Of a stretch of DNA of 64,000 nt, positions 1-8,886 are shown in pieces. This DNA is from Gemmatimonadaceae bacterium. Lineage in GTDB: Bacteria > Gemmatimonadota > Gemmatimonadetes > Gemmatimonadales > Gemmatimonadaceae. Each line of letters opens with the position of its first letter. Positions within the stretch are counted from its first letter, which is position 1. The translations under genes were made by a program, and so were the position numbers. Below the pieces are notes generated by a model. The model ran no database searches. It worked only from the letters and a program-made list of their open reading frames with translations, and was not told the DNA's origin. Location of the stretch: NCBI GenBank assembly GCA_035633115.1, contig DASQFN010000047.1, positions 434,001-498,000 of the forward strand, read 5' to 3'.

Positions 1-392
1 ACGGCAACGTCGAAGGTCGTGACCTTCCGGCCGGCGCAAGCGACCGCGGGCCGATCGACGTCGTCGTATGCGACGGCTTCGTCGGCAATGTCGTGCTCAA
101 GTTCTACGAGGCCGTCATGCCGATGATCGTCGGCCTTTTGACCGACGTGCCATCGTTCGACAGAGGGAAGCTGGAGGCTGCGCTCGGCCCGCTTGATTCC
201 ACTTCCTACGGCGGAGCGCCATTGCTCGGCGTTCGTGGCGTCAGCATCATCTGTCATGGAAACTCTTCGCCGCGGGCGATCAAGAACGCAGTGAAAGTCG
301 CAGTGCGTGCGGTCGAGACGCGCGTGAACGAGCACATCGAAGAGCGTCTGCTCGGCCTGGTGTCGGGCTCGGGCACGGGACAGGTCGCGTGA
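1..392 (+). CDS. plsX: Phosphate acyltransferase PlsX, C-terminal part (cut by window start)
   Basis: Only the last ~129 residues are present, read from base 3. PlsX makes acyl-phosphate from acyl-ACP for PlsY in phospholipid synthesis. The visible part holds the conserved VCDGFVGNVVLK segment, the GGAPLLGV stretch and the closing SPRAIKNAV helix typical of the PlsX C-terminus. It is followed directly by fabH, with the fabH GTG overlapping its TGA by four bases (GTGA), the usual plsX-fabH neighbourhood. The partner acyltransferase gene plsY is at 47.7-48.3 kb. Confidence 0.95.
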   Translation, partial: GNVEGRDLPAGASDRGPIDVVVCDGFVGNVVLKFYEAVMPMIVGLLTDVPSFDRGKLEAALGPLDSTSYGGAPLLGVRGVSIICHGNSSPRAIKNAVKVAVRAVETRVNEHIEERLLGLVSGSGTGQVA

Positions 393-1378
393 AGCGGCCT
401 ATCGCGGCGGTGGTGGGCACCGGTCGAGGCGTTCCCGAAGGCGTGATGACGAATCACGACTTCGCAGCCATCGGAATCGAGACGTCGCACGAGTGGATTG
501 TCGAGCGGTCGGGGATCGTCGAGCGCCGCATCGCCCGCAACGGCGAGACGACATGTTCGATGGCTGCAGACGCCGCACGGAAAGCCATGGAGCGCGCCAA
601 CGTCCACCCCGGACAGCTCGACACCATCATTCTCAGTACAGCCACGCCCGACCGCCTGCTGCCTTCGACTGCCGTCGATCTTCAAGCCGAGCTCGGCGCA
701 GGCCGCGCCGCTGCTTTCGATATTGGAGCTGCGTGTGCGGGCTGGCTCTACGCGATGACCGTGGCCGAAGGGATGATTACCTCTGGAACGTCCGAGACGG
801 TTCTCGTCGTAGGCGCCGAGAAGATGAGCGCAATCGTCGACTGGAAGGATCGAGCGACGTGCGTTCTCTTCGGAGACGGGGCCGGCGCGGCGATTCTCCA
901 GCGCGCGAAAACGGGCAAGGGAATTCTCTCTGCCTACATGCGGAGTGACGGAAAACTCGCCGACCTGCTGTATCGCCCCGCGGGCGGGGCGACAAATCAG
1001 TTCTCGCAGCAGGTGCTCGACGAGCGTACCCACTACGTGCGGATGGCCGGGAGGGAGGTTTTCAAACACGCGGTCAGGTCGATGTCCGATGCTGCTGACC
1101 GTGCTCTCGACGCGGCAAGATTGACCGGTGACGACATTGACCTTCTGATTCCGCATCAGGCCAACGTCCGCATCATCGAAGCGACTGCCAAGCACTCCGG
1201 CATTCCCATGGAAAAGGTCTACGTCAATGTCGACCGCTTCGGCAACACGTCGTCGGCGTCGATTCCAATCGCTATCGACGAAGCAATCGAGCGCGGTCAG
1301 ATTCACGAAGGAAGCACCGTCCTTCTTGTCGCTTTCGGCGCCGGCTTCACCTGGGCGTCGATGATAATCCGCTTCTAG
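389..1378 (+). CDS. fabH: Beta-ketoacyl-ACP synthase III
   Basis: 329 aa, the normal FabH length. It starts fatty-acid synthesis by condensing acetyl-CoA (or another acyl-CoA primer) with malonyl-ACP. The Cys-His-Asn triad is visible: Cys116 in DIGAACAGWL, His256 in IPHQANVRIIEA and Asn286 in FGNTSSAS. The GTG start at 389 overlaps the plsX stop, giving the N-terminus MKRPIAAVVGTG, which matches the family's first strand. It lies second in a plsX-fabH-fabD-fabG run, so translational coupling is likely. Primer preference (straight or branched) cannot be read from the sequence by eye. Confidence 0.97.
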   Translation: MKRPIAAVVGTGRGVPEGVMTNHDFAAIGIETSHEWIVERSGIVERRIARNGETTCSMAADAARKAMERANVHPGQLDTIILSTATPDRLLPSTAVDLQAELGAGRAAAFDIGAACAGWLYAMTVAEGMITSGTSETVLVVGAEKMSAIVDWKDRATCVLFGDGAGAAILQRAKTGKGILSAYMRSDGKLADLLYRPAGGATNQFSQQVLDERTHYVRMAGREVFKHAVRSMSDAADRALDAARLTGDDIDLLIPHQANVRIIEATAKHSGIPMEKVYVNVDRFGNTSSASIPIAIDEAIERGQIHEGSTVLLVAFGAGFTWASMIIRF

Positions 1379-1381
1379 AAG

Positions 1382-2320
1382 GTGGACGTCGTCCTTCTGT
1401 TCCCCGGCCAGGGTTCGCAAAAGCCCGGGATGGGTAAGGATCTCGCAGAGGAGTTTCCGGAGGCGCGCCGGGTTTTCGAGGAGGTCGACGAAGCTCTCGG
1501 CTTCTCGCTCAGCAAGCTCTGCTTCGAGGGCCCGGCCGAAGAGCTGACGCTGACGCACAACGCGCAGCCGGCGCTGCTTGCACACGGGGCCGCAGCGTGG
1601 AGTGTCGTTCGGAATCGGATCGGAAGCGCGGTCTGCGCCGCCGCGGGCCACTCACTCGGCGAGCACACCGCCTACCACGCCGCCGACGCGACGACGCTCG
1701 CGGATGCGGTGAGACTGGTTCGCCGGCGCGGACAGCTCATGTACGAGGAGGGGCTCAACCGGCCCGGCGCGATGGCAGCTGTTCTCGGCAAGCTCGAGCA
1801 GACCATCGAATCACTTTGCGAGCAGGCAAGCCGCACTTCGGGAGTCGTCGTACCCGCGAACTACAATACGGAGGAGCAGATCGTCGTGTCCGGCGAAGTG
1901 AGTGGAGTTGAGCGCGTAATGGCGCTGGCAAAGGAGGCGGGTGCGAAGCGCGCAGTTCGTCTTCCAGTGAGCGGTGCGTTTCATTCGCCATTGATGAAGC
2001 CTGCCGAGGACGGCCTTCGACAGGCGCTGGCGTCGACGCCGTTTGCGGAGCCCGCTTTTCCTGTTTTCTCGAACGTGACCGAGCAGGAGTCGCGCAGCTC
2101 CGCCGACGCGCGCGAGCTTCTCGCAACGCAGCTCACTTCGCCCGTACGGTGGGCCGGGGAGATCACCAACATCGCTTCTCGCTTCCGGGACCCGATTTTC
2201 GTGGAGCTCGGCCCGGGAGCAGTATTGACTGGATTGCTGACGCGGATCGTGCCCGGTGCGCGGGGGTTGGCGTGCGGAACACCGGCTGAAGTCGAGAAGC
2301 TCATGAGTAAGGTGGCTTGA
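1382..2320 (+). CDS. fabD: Malonyl-CoA:ACP transacylase
   Basis: 312 aa. Transfers malonyl groups from CoA to ACP for chain extension. The nucleophile elbow AAGHSLGEHTAY carries Ser91 and the catalytic His201 lies in GAFHSPLM; the N-terminal FPGQGSQ motif is intact. The GTG start is three bases after the fabH stop. The end overlaps the first base of the fabG ATG (TGATG). Everything expected of the family is present. Confidence 0.97.
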   Translation: MDVVLLFPGQGSQKPGMGKDLAEEFPEARRVFEEVDEALGFSLSKLCFEGPAEELTLTHNAQPALLAHGAAAWSVVRNRIGSAVCAAAGHSLGEHTAYHAADATTLADAVRLVRRRGQLMYEEGLNRPGAMAAVLGKLEQTIESLCEQASRTSGVVVPANYNTEEQIVVSGEVSGVERVMALAKEAGAKRAVRLPVSGAFHSPLMKPAEDGLRQALASTPFAEPAFPVFSNVTEQESRSSADARELLATQLTSPVRWAGEITNIASRFRDPIFVELGPGAVLTGLLTRIVPGARGLACGTPAEVEKLMSKVA

Positions 2321-3057
2321 TGGAGATCGATCTCTCGAACAGAGTCGCGCTCGTCACAGGCAGCACGCGCGGAATCGGGCGCGCGATCGCCTCGACGCTG
2401 GGTAGCTGCGGTGCCCGGGTCGCCGTGGTTGGACGAGACAAGGAGAAGGCCGACGCCGTTGCGGCCGAGCTCGGTGGTGGGGCGATGGGCTTCGCGTGCG
2501 ACGTGAGCGACTCGGCTGCGGTCGCGCAGCTCGTTGCGGAGACTGAAGCCGCGTTCGGCTCACTGGACATCCTCGTCAACAACGCCGGATTGACCCGGGA
2601 CAACATAGTCATGCGTTTGAAGGACGAGGACTGGGACGCGGTGCTCGATGCAAACCTTCGCGGCGCGTTTGCGACAATACGCGCAGCGAGCAAAGGAATG
2701 ATCAAGCGCCGGTGGGGAAGGATCATAAACATCTCGAGCGTCGTCGGGATCATTGGCAACAAGGGCCAGGCAAACTACGCGGCGAGCAAGGCGGGGCTGA
2801 TCGGTTTAACGAAGACAGTCGCGAAAGAGCTGGCATCCAGGAACATTCTGGTGAATGCCATCGCGCCGGGCTTCATCGAGACCGAAATGACAGACGCGAT
2901 GACGGCGGAGGCCCGTAAAGGCCTGATTGACGCCATCCCGCTCGACCGTCTCGGATCAACGGATGATGTAGCTCAGGCAGTTGCGTTTCTTTCATCTGAT
3001 TATGCGTCGTACATCACCGGCCAGGTACTCGTTGTCGACGGCGGAATGGTGATGTAG
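2320..3057 (+). CDS. fabG: 3-oxoacyl-ACP reductase
   Basis: 245 aa from the ATG at 2320; a TTG three bases upstream is less likely because the ATG overlaps the fabD stop by one base. An SDR enzyme that reduces 3-oxoacyl-ACP with NADPH. The cofactor loop TGSTRGIG (residues 14-21), NNAG (87-90), Ser140, Tyr153 and Lys157 of the YAASK motif are all in place. It closes the first fab run; a short hairpin and a possible promoter separate it from acpP. Confidence 0.97.
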   Translation: MEIDLSNRVALVTGSTRGIGRAIASTLGSCGARVAVVGRDKEKADAVAAELGGGAMGFACDVSDSAAVAQLVAETEAAFGSLDILVNNAGLTRDNIVMRLKDEDWDAVLDANLRGAFATIRAASKGMIKRRWGRIINISSVVGIIGNKGQANYAASKAGLIGLTKTVAKELASRNILVNAIAPGFIETEMTDAMTAEARKGLIDAIPLDRLGSTDDVAQAVAFLSSDYASYITGQVLVVDGGMVM

Positions 3058-3059
3058 AA

Positions 3060-3078
3060 GCCGCTCTAACGCAGCGGC
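3060..3078 (+). terminator. Short hairpin after fabG
   Basis: Six perfectly paired bases (GCCGCT/AGCGGC) around a seven-base loop lie three bases past the fabG stop. No T-run follows, so this is a weak terminator at best. It could instead be an attenuator or an RNA-processing site that raises acpP levels relative to fabG. Confidence 0.3.
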
Positions 3079-3083
3079 GTAAC

Positions 3084-3112
3084 TTTCTGTCAGTACGTCA
3101 GTTGGATATATT
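3084..3112 (+). promoter_or_regulatory. Possible acpP promoter
   Basis: A TATATT box at 3107-3112 lies 17 bases after a poor -35 candidate (TTTCTG, 3084-3089), about 33 bases ahead of the acpP ATG. A separate promoter for acpP would fit the high ACP demand known in bacteria. The -10 box is good, the -35 is weak; this is inference from sequence only. Confidence 0.35.
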
Positions 3113-3145
3113 TCTGACCCAACCCACCACGAAGAGGAATTTGAG

Positions 3146-3385
3146 ATGGCCGACAACTCTGAGAAGGTCAAGGACATCATCGAGAAGGAGCTCGGCGTCG
3201 AGCGTGAAAAGCTCACCAATGAAGCCAGCTTCATCGAAGACCTTGGGGCGGACAGTCTCGACATCGTCGAGCTCGTCATGGAATTCGAGAAGGAGTTCAA
3301 TATCGACATTCCTGACGAGGATGCAGAGAAGCTGCGGACCGTCGGAGACGCCCTGGGCTATCTGAATACGAAAGTTCCCGCGTAA
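3146..3385 (+). CDS. acpP: Acyl carrier protein
   Basis: 79 aa, acidic, helical. Carries growing acyl chains on a 4'-phosphopantetheine arm attached to Ser37 in the [10 protein letters not shown] motif. A purine-rich ribosome site (GAGGAA) sits about 8 bases before the ATG. The TAA stop overlaps the fabF ATG (TAATG). Its products feed LpxA, LpxC-FabZ and the acyltransferases encoded at the other end of this window. Confidence 0.98.
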   Translation: MADNSEKVKDIIEKELGVEREKLTNEASFIEDLGADSLDIVELVMEFEKEFNIDIPDEDAEKLRTVGDALGYLNTKVPA

Positions 3386-4629
3386 TGAAGCGAAGGGTCG
3401 TCGTCACCGGCATGGGAGCGATTACGCCCGTTGGTAACGACGTGGCGACGACTTGGCAGGCCCTGCTGGATGGAAAATCAGGCGCCGCGCCAATCACCCA
3501 CTTCGACGCGTCCGGCTTTCCGGTCCGCTTTGCGTGTGAGGTGAAAGGATTCGATCCCCTCGAGTTCATGGATCGGAAGGAGGCCAAGCGCGCCGACCAG
3601 TTCACCCAGTACGCAGTCGGTGCGGCGAAGCAGGCGATGACACACGCCGGTCTCGCGGTGCAGAACGGAATGGACCCCGACCGTATCGGCGTGATAATCG
3701 GGAGCGGCATCGGCGGTCTCAAGATTTTCGAGGAGCAGCACGATGTCTACCGGCAGCGTGGACCGGGAAAGATCTCTCCTTTCTTCATCCCGATGTTCAT
3801 CTCCGACATCGCCGCCGGCATCGTGTCGATGCAGTTCAACGCCAAGGGCCCAAACTACGCCACCGTATCAGCTTGTGCGACGAGCGCTCACGCAATTGGT
3901 GATGCCTACCGCACCATCCAGTACGGCGACGCCGACGTGATGATCACCGGAGGAGCGGAAGCGACTGTGACGCCGATGGCGATCGGCGGATTCGCGAACA
4001 TGAAAGCTCTTTCGGAGCGGAACGAATCACCCGAGACAGCTTCGCGTCCCTTCGACGCGACGCGCGACGGCTTCGTGATGGGTGAAGGCTCGGGGATCGT
4101 GATCCTGGAAGAGCTCGAGCACGCGCGCGCACGCGGCGCGAAGATTTACGCCGAGGTCGCCGGGTATGGAGCGACGGGAGATGCATACCACCTGACCGCG
4201 CCGGCTCCAAACGGCGAGGGCGCCCAGCGCGCCATGAAGCGGGCAATGAAAGATGCGGGATTTGCCGTGGAAGACATCCAGTACATCAACGCCCACGGAA
4301 CGTCGACGCCGGCCAACGACCTGAACGAGACTGCCGCAATCAAGGCGGTGTTCGGAGATGCTGCGAAGACCGTGAGCATCAGCTCCACCAAGGGAGCGAC
4401 CGGTCACATGCTTGGAGCGGCTGGAGCGATCGAGTTCATCATCAGCACGCTGGTGGTACGCGAGGGGGTCATTCCTCCAACCATCAATTACGAGACTCCC
4501 GACCCCGAGTGCGATCTCGACTATACGCCCAACAAGTCCATCGATCGCGACGTCACGGGTGTCCTCAGCAACAGCTTCGGCTTCGGCGGGCACAATACAA
4601 CGCTCGCCGTGAAGCGATTCGTCGACTAG
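3385..4629 (+). CDS. fabF: Beta-ketoacyl-ACP synthase II
   Basis: 414 aa. Condenses malonyl-ACP with acyl-ACP in chain elongation. The Cys-His-His active site is visible: Cys164 in VSACATSAH, His304 in NAHGTSTP and His341 in GATGHMLGAAG. The closing NSFGFGGHN motif is intact. It starts on the acpP stop (TAATG). Its position directly after acpP is the usual arrangement. mqnE follows three bases later, so menaquinone genes are probably co-transcribed with fatty-acid genes. Confidence 0.97.
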   Translation: MKRRVVVTGMGAITPVGNDVATTWQALLDGKSGAAPITHFDASGFPVRFACEVKGFDPLEFMDRKEAKRADQFTQYAVGAAKQAMTHAGLAVQNGMDPDRIGVIIGSGIGGLKIFEEQHDVYRQRGPGKISPFFIPMFISDIAAGIVSMQFNAKGPNYATVSACATSAHAIGDAYRTIQYGDADVMITGGAEATVTPMAIGGFANMKALSERNESPETASRPFDATRDGFVMGEGSGIVILEELEHARARGAKIYAEVAGYGATGDAYHLTAPAPNGEGAQRAMKRAMKDAGFAVEDIQYINAHGTSTPANDLNETAAIKAVFGDAAKTVSISSTKGATGHMLGAAGAIEFIISTLVVREGVIPPTINYETPDPECDLDYTPNKSIDRDVTGVLSNSFGFGGHNTTLAVKRFVD

Positions 4630-4632
4630 ACG

Positions 4633-5793
4633 ATGCTGCGCTCGCCGGAATTCGATCTGTCCCGTGTTTCGGACGCGCCGCTTCGCAGGGTTGGCGAGAA
4701 GGTCCTCGCGGGCGCGCGACTCAATGACGACGACGCGGGAGTCATGTTTCGCTCTCCCGATCTCCTCGGTCTCGGCGCACTTGCTTCGCATGTGAATGCG
4801 CTCCGTCACGGCGACGTCGTGACATTTGCCGCGAATCAACACATCAACCCGACCAACGTTTGCTACCTCAGGAAGACATGCGTTTTCTGTTCCTTCGCGC
4901 GGCTCCCCAAGGAGGACGGTGCTTACCGATACACGCTCGAGCAGGTGCTCGACGAGGCGGCTGTGGCGGGGAATGGCCTGACGAAAGAGTTCCACATCGT
5001 TGGCGGCCTCGATATGCACGCGGGCCTCGACTACTACAGCGAGATGTTCCGGGAGCTCAAGACGCGGCATCCGCAGGTTCACATCAAGGCCCTCACGGCG
5101 GTTGAGATTGCACACATCGCCCGTATCGAGAAGATGTCCATCGAGGAGGTTTTGATCGCCCTGCGCGAAGCCGGCCTCGACACTTTGCCGGGCGGGGGCG
5201 CCGAGGTATTCGGGCGCGGCGTAAGAATGGAGATAGCGGACAAGAAGCTCGCTGCCGAGGATTGGATCGCCGTCCACCGGACGGCTCATCGGCTGGGAAT
5301 CAGGTCGAACTGCACGATGCTTTACGGCCACGTCGAGACGATCGAGGACCGCGTTGAGCATCTCGGAATTCTTAGATCTCTGCAGGACGAGACCGGCGGC
5401 TTCCTCGCGTACATCCCACTCGCGTACCATCCGGACAACAATGCGCTCGGCATCGAGCTGGGCCGCGAGGGCACGGCTACGACCGGGTTCGACGACCTTA
5501 GAAATCTGGCAGTGGGGCGGCTCTTCCTCGACAACTTCGAGCACGTCAAAACGCACTGGATCATGGTTACGCCTTTCCTCTCGCAGATTGCGCTCTCGTT
5601 CGGAGTCAATGATCTGGAGGGCACGGTCGTACGCGAGAAGATCTACCATGAAGCTGGCGCAACGACGGCGCAGGGACTCGGGCTCGACGATCTGCTCAAA
5701 TTGATCCGCGACGCTGGGAAGATTCCGGCGGAGCGCGATTCGTTCTACAACATCCTGCGGACGTTCGACGGACCGCACGCGGCGGCGGCATGA
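4633..5793 (+). CDS. mqnE: Aminofutalosine synthase (radical SAM), MqnE
   Basis: 386 aa. Known MqnE joins the chorismate-derived enolpyruvyl-benzoate to SAM, giving aminofutalosine, the second step of the futalosine route to menaquinone. The motif block HINPTNV..C is followed by TLPGGGAEVF and a YIPLAYHPDNN segment, all typical of MqnE. The cluster cysteines are Cys77, Cys83 and Cys86, that is CX5CX2C rather than CX3CX2C as in the mqnC product next door. The ATG at 4633 follows fabF by three bases; its stop overlaps mqnA (ATGA). The MqnE rather than MqnC assignment rests on the NPTN/CSFARLP block and gene order. Confidence 0.88.
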   Translation: MLRSPEFDLSRVSDAPLRRVGEKVLAGARLNDDDAGVMFRSPDLLGLGALASHVNALRHGDVVTFAANQHINPTNVCYLRKTCVFCSFARLPKEDGAYRYTLEQVLDEAAVAGNGLTKEFHIVGGLDMHAGLDYYSEMFRELKTRHPQVHIKALTAVEIAHIARIEKMSIEEVLIALREAGLDTLPGGGAEVFGRGVRMEIADKKLAAEDWIAVHRTAHRLGIRSNCTMLYGHVETIEDRVEHLGILRSLQDETGGFLAYIPLAYHPDNNALGIELGREGTATTGFDDLRNLAVGRLFLDNFEHVKTHWIMVTPFLSQIALSFGVNDLEGTVVREKIYHEAGATTAQGLGLDDLLKLIRDAGKIPAERDSFYNILRTFDGPHAAAA

Positions 5794-6668
5794 CTTTGAC
5801 CATCGGCCGCATCCCGTACATCAACTGCTATCCCGTTTACGGGGCCATCGACCGCGGGCTGATCCGGATCGATGCAGACCTCGTCGATGGAGTGCCGACG
5901 GCGCTGAACGCTTTGATGGCGGCCGGGAAGCTCGACGTGAGCGTTGTCTCCGCCGTGGAGTATGCGAGGGATTCGCGTCGCTACCTCCTGCTCCCCGATC
6001 TGGCGATCTCCTGCGACGGGCCGGTGCGAAGCGTGATGCTCTTTTCGAAGCGGCCGGCGACCGAGCTGTCTCAGAGGCGCGTGCTCGTCAGCCGAAGCTC
6101 CATGACGAGTGTGGCGCTCCTGGAGCTGCTTTTCGACAACGTGTGGCACGCGCATCCGCTCTTCGTACCGACAGACGCAGAGATAAGTGATGTCGCAAGA
6201 TTCGGCACCGAAGAGCACGAAGCCCGGCTCGTCATCGGCGACGCGGCACTTCTGCTGGAAAGCAGCTCCGCTGCCGAAGCGCATCGCGCCGACAAATGGT
6301 CGCAACTTGCAGCAATTCCCGATTACCCATACGCATACGACCTTGGCGACGAGTGGAAGCGGTGGACCGGACTTCCATTCGTCTTTGCCGTGTGGGTTGC
6401 GCAACGCAACGTGGCGGTGGATGCCGCGCTTGCAGCGCACGCCGGACTCATCGCATCCCGAGACTGGGGCATTGCCAATGTACGCACGCTTGCCAGACAG
6501 GCGTCGCAAGCAACGGGCGTCACCGTCGGCGCATGCGAGGAATACCTGGAAGGCCTCGACTACGGGCTGTCTTACCCGCACCTCGCGGGTCTCACGGAGT
6601 TTTATCGTCGTCTCGTCGAGAGGGGCAGCGTGCCCAATGGCACTTTGACATTCCTCCCGGCTGCGTGA
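5790..6668 (+). CDS. mqnA: Chorismate dehydratase MqnA
   Basis: 292 aa, with the periplasmic-binding-protein-like fold expected of MqnA. It dehydrates chorismate to 3-enolpyruvyl-benzoate, the first futalosine-pathway step. The N-terminal signature IGRIPYINCYPVY, the VPTALNALMAAGKLDVS segment and the VSRSSMTSVALLELLF block match the family. There is no signal peptide, so it acts in the cytoplasm. Start ATG overlaps the mqnE stop and the stop overlaps the mqnC ATG, so all three Mqn proteins are probably made in step. Confidence 0.93.
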   Translation: MTLTIGRIPYINCYPVYGAIDRGLIRIDADLVDGVPTALNALMAAGKLDVSVVSAVEYARDSRRYLLLPDLAISCDGPVRSVMLFSKRPATELSQRRVLVSRSSMTSVALLELLFDNVWHAHPLFVPTDAEISDVARFGTEEHEARLVIGDAALLLESSSAAEAHRADKWSQLAAIPDYPYAYDLGDEWKRWTGLPFVFAVWVAQRNVAVDAALAAHAGLIASRDWGIANVRTLARQASQATGVTVGACEEYLEGLDYGLSYPHLAGLTEFYRRLVERGSVPNGTLTFLPAA

Positions 6669-7702
6669 TGGCGCGCGACCTCCTCGACTTCTACGCCAAT
6701 GCCCCGCTCGTCGAGCTGGGAATGGAGGCAGACCGCGTCCGGGAGCGACTGCATCCCGGCAACATCGTCTCGTATATCATCGATCGAAACATCAACTACA
6801 CGAATGTCTGCGTAGCCGATTGCGGCTTCTGCGCTTTCTACAGGCGGCCGAAGCACGGCGAAGGCTACACGCTCTCATTCGAGCAGATCGGCGCCAAGAT
6901 CGACGAAGCCAAGGCCCTCGGCGCAGTACAGATACTGATTCAGGGCGGCCACAATCCGTACATCCCGTTTCAGTGGTATCTGGATCTGATGCAGTACATC
7001 AAGCACAACCATCCGATTCACATTCACGGGTTCAGCCCGAGCGAGGTGGACTTTTTCGCAAAGCTGTTCCGGATGGAGGCGATCGACGTCATTCGCGCGC
7101 TTCGTGCCGCCGGCCTCGATTCGATCCCGGGCGGCGGAGGGGAGATTCTCGTGCAGCGAGTGCGCGACATCGTCGCGCGCAAGAAGGCCGGCGCAGACAG
7201 GTGGCTCGAGATCATGGAGCTCGCGCACGGCGAGGGAATGAAAACTTCGGTCACGATGATGTACGGCATTGGCGAGACTCTCGCCGAGCGGATGGAGCAT
7301 CTGGAGCGCGTCCGTGAAGTGCAGGCGCGGACGGCCGGATTTACAGCGTTCATCTGCTGGCCGCTCCAGCCCGAGAACACGCCGACGATGTCGAATCAGC
7401 CGAAGACCGGCGCCGACGAGTATCTCCGTACTGTGGCCATCGCACGGATCGTCCTCGACAACGTTCCGAACCTGCAGTCGAGCTGGGTGACGATGGGAAT
7501 GAAGATCGGGCAGATCGCGCTCCGCTTCGGATGCAACGACTTCGGGTCGTTGATGATCGAGGAGAACGTCGTGTCCGCGGCGAACACGACGCATCGAACC
7601 TCGACAGAGGAGATGGAGCGCCTCATTTCTGACGCCGGATTCAGACCCGTGCGCCGACGCCAGGACTACTCGCTCATCGAGTCCGCGGCGCATGCCGCCT
7701 GA
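6668..7702 (+). CDS. mqnC: Dehypoxanthine futalosine cyclase (radical SAM) MqnC
   Basis: 344 aa from the ATG at 6668, which overlaps the mqnA stop (TGATG). A much longer upstream frame runs through mqnA but is out of context. MqnC cyclises dehypoxanthinyl futalosine to cyclic DHFL. The cluster motif is the canonical CX3CX2C (Cys48, Cys52, Cys55 in NVCVADCGFCAFY). QGGHNP, IPGGGGEIL and FICWPLQPENT are all family marks. No mqnB (futalosine hydrolase) or mqnD is in the window. The 3' end overlaps ispF by 11 bases. Confidence 0.94.
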   Translation: MARDLLDFYANAPLVELGMEADRVRERLHPGNIVSYIIDRNINYTNVCVADCGFCAFYRRPKHGEGYTLSFEQIGAKIDEAKALGAVQILIQGGHNPYIPFQWYLDLMQYIKHNHPIHIHGFSPSEVDFFAKLFRMEAIDVIRALRAAGLDSIPGGGGEILVQRVRDIVARKKAGADRWLEIMELAHGEGMKTSVTMMYGIGETLAERMEHLERVREVQARTAGFTAFICWPLQPENTPTMSNQPKTGADEYLRTVAIARIVLDNVPNLQSSWVTMGMKIGQIALRFGCNDFGSLMIEENVVSAANTTHRTSTEEMERLISDAGFRPVRRRQDYSLIESAAHAA

Positions 7703-8204
7703 GCGACCGCCCATCGCTCGCACCGGCATCGGCTACGATTCGCACCGCTTCGCACCCGGCCGCGCTCTCATCCTCGGCGGCGTAACAATCCCATCGGAAG
7801 TTGGTCTGGAGGGGCACTCCGACGCTGACGCGGTCGCGCATGCGGTTACTGACGCACTGCTCGGCGCTGCCTGCGAAGGCGACATCGGCACGATGTTTCC
7901 GGATACCGACCCCGCTAACAGGAACCGGGATTCTCTGGAGATGCTTTCCCTCGCCGTCGAGCGCTTGAAGAGCAAAGGATTTTTCGTCGTGCACGCCGAC
8001 ATCACGGTAATCGCTGAGCGTCCGCGCATCGGGCCTCATCGCGCGGCCATTCAGGAATCTCTTTCTGGTGCTCTGAGCATTTCGCCGTCCGAAATCAGCC
8101 TCAAAGCCAAGACGAATGAAGGGATGGGATGGATCGGCAGAGGCGAAGGTCTTGCGTGCATAGCGGTGGCGACGGTGGCCACGGTGGCCGAATCGACCGG
8201 GTGA
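7692..8204 (+). CDS. ispF: 2-C-methyl-D-erythritol 2,4-cyclodiphosphate synthase
   Basis: 170 aa. Makes MEcPP in the MEP route to isoprenoids, which also supplies the menaquinone side chain. Zinc ligands of the DSH motif (GIGYDSHRF), the GHSDADAVAHAV block and the KAKTNEGMGWIGRGEG tail are all visible. The ATG lies inside the mqnC end, an 11-base overlap. A 55-base gap separates it from the dedA gene. Confidence 0.96.
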   Translation: MPPERPPIARTGIGYDSHRFAPGRALILGGVTIPSEVGLEGHSDADAVAHAVTDALLGAACEGDIGTMFPDTDPANRNRDSLEMLSLAVERLKSKGFFVVHADITVIAERPRIGPHRAAIQESLSGALSISPSEISLKAKTNEGMGWIGRGEGLACIAVATVATVAESTG

Positions 8205-8259
8205 CGTCGCCAAAGATCTCGCGGTTGGCAGGACCAGAGAAAGAAACGGGCAAGGCCGC

Positions 8260-8886
8260 ATGAACATCCAGTCGATCATCGATACTCTCAGCGGCATGCC
8301 GCTGCCGCTTCTGTACCTGTCCATCGCCGTCATCTCGGCGATCGAGAACATCTTTCCGCCGTTTCCCGCAGACGCCGTGGTCGCATTCGGCAGTTTCCTC
8401 GCGGCACGCGGGACGGGCGATCCTTATTCCTCATTCCTCTCTGCGTGGCTCGGCAACCTCGCCGGCGCGACGCTCACGTATTACATCGGGCGCCGATACG
8501 GGTCCGGTCCGTTTCTGCTTCGTCTCGAGAGGTGGGTCGGGCGGAACGCGGAGGTGCGCTTCATGGAGCTCTACGGGCGGTTTGGTCTTCCCGCGCTTTT
8601 CGTGAGCCGCTTCCTGCCGGCGGTGCGGTCCTTGGTGCCGCCATTGGCTGGAGCTATGAAGCTGCCGCCCATTCCGGTTGCAATTGCCGTGGCGGGTGCT
8701 TCGGGAATCTGGTTCGCGTTTCTCACCTGGGTCGCTTTCCGGGCCGGATCCGATTGGGACGCGCTTTACGCGTACATACTCCGCTCGACAAAGATGGTCG
8801 GCGGGGGGGCGGTAATCGTTCTGGCAATCCTGGTGCTGGGCATTTACCTGTGGCGACGTCGAAGGAAGCAGAAACTTGAGCCGTAG
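8260..8886 (+). CDS. DedA / SNARE-associated (VTT domain) membrane protein
   Basis: 208 aa with about five hydrophobic segments and a basic C-terminal tail (WRRRRKQK). The VTT/DedA family marks are present: ENIFPPFPADAV near residue 30, a YYIGRRYG motif and FVSRFLPAVRSLVPPLAG near residue 120. Family members act as lipid scramblases or carriers in the inner membrane, some for undecaprenyl phosphate recycling; which lipid this one moves is not known. It overlaps xerD by 11 bases. Confidence 0.88.
   Translation: MNIQSIIDTLSGMPLPLLYLSIAVISAIENIFPPFPADAVVAFGSFLAARGTGDPYSSFLSAWLGNLAGATLTYYIGRRYGSGPFLLRLERWVGRNAEVRFMELYGRFGLPALFVSRFLPAVRSLVPPLAGAMKLPPIPVAIAVAGASGIWFAFLTWVAFRAGSDWDALYAYILRSTKMVGGGAVIVLAILVLGIYLWRRRRKQKLEP

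Noticed and set aside
254-1651. 465-codon open frame on the minus strand
   Set aside because: It lies opposite fabH and fabD, which have complete active sites. Its composition is Arg/Ser/Gly rich with no motifs. A shadow of high-GC third positions.
4027-5778. 583-codon open frame on the minus strand
   Set aside because: Opposite fabF and mqnE. No domain can be seen and codon bias belongs to the other strand.
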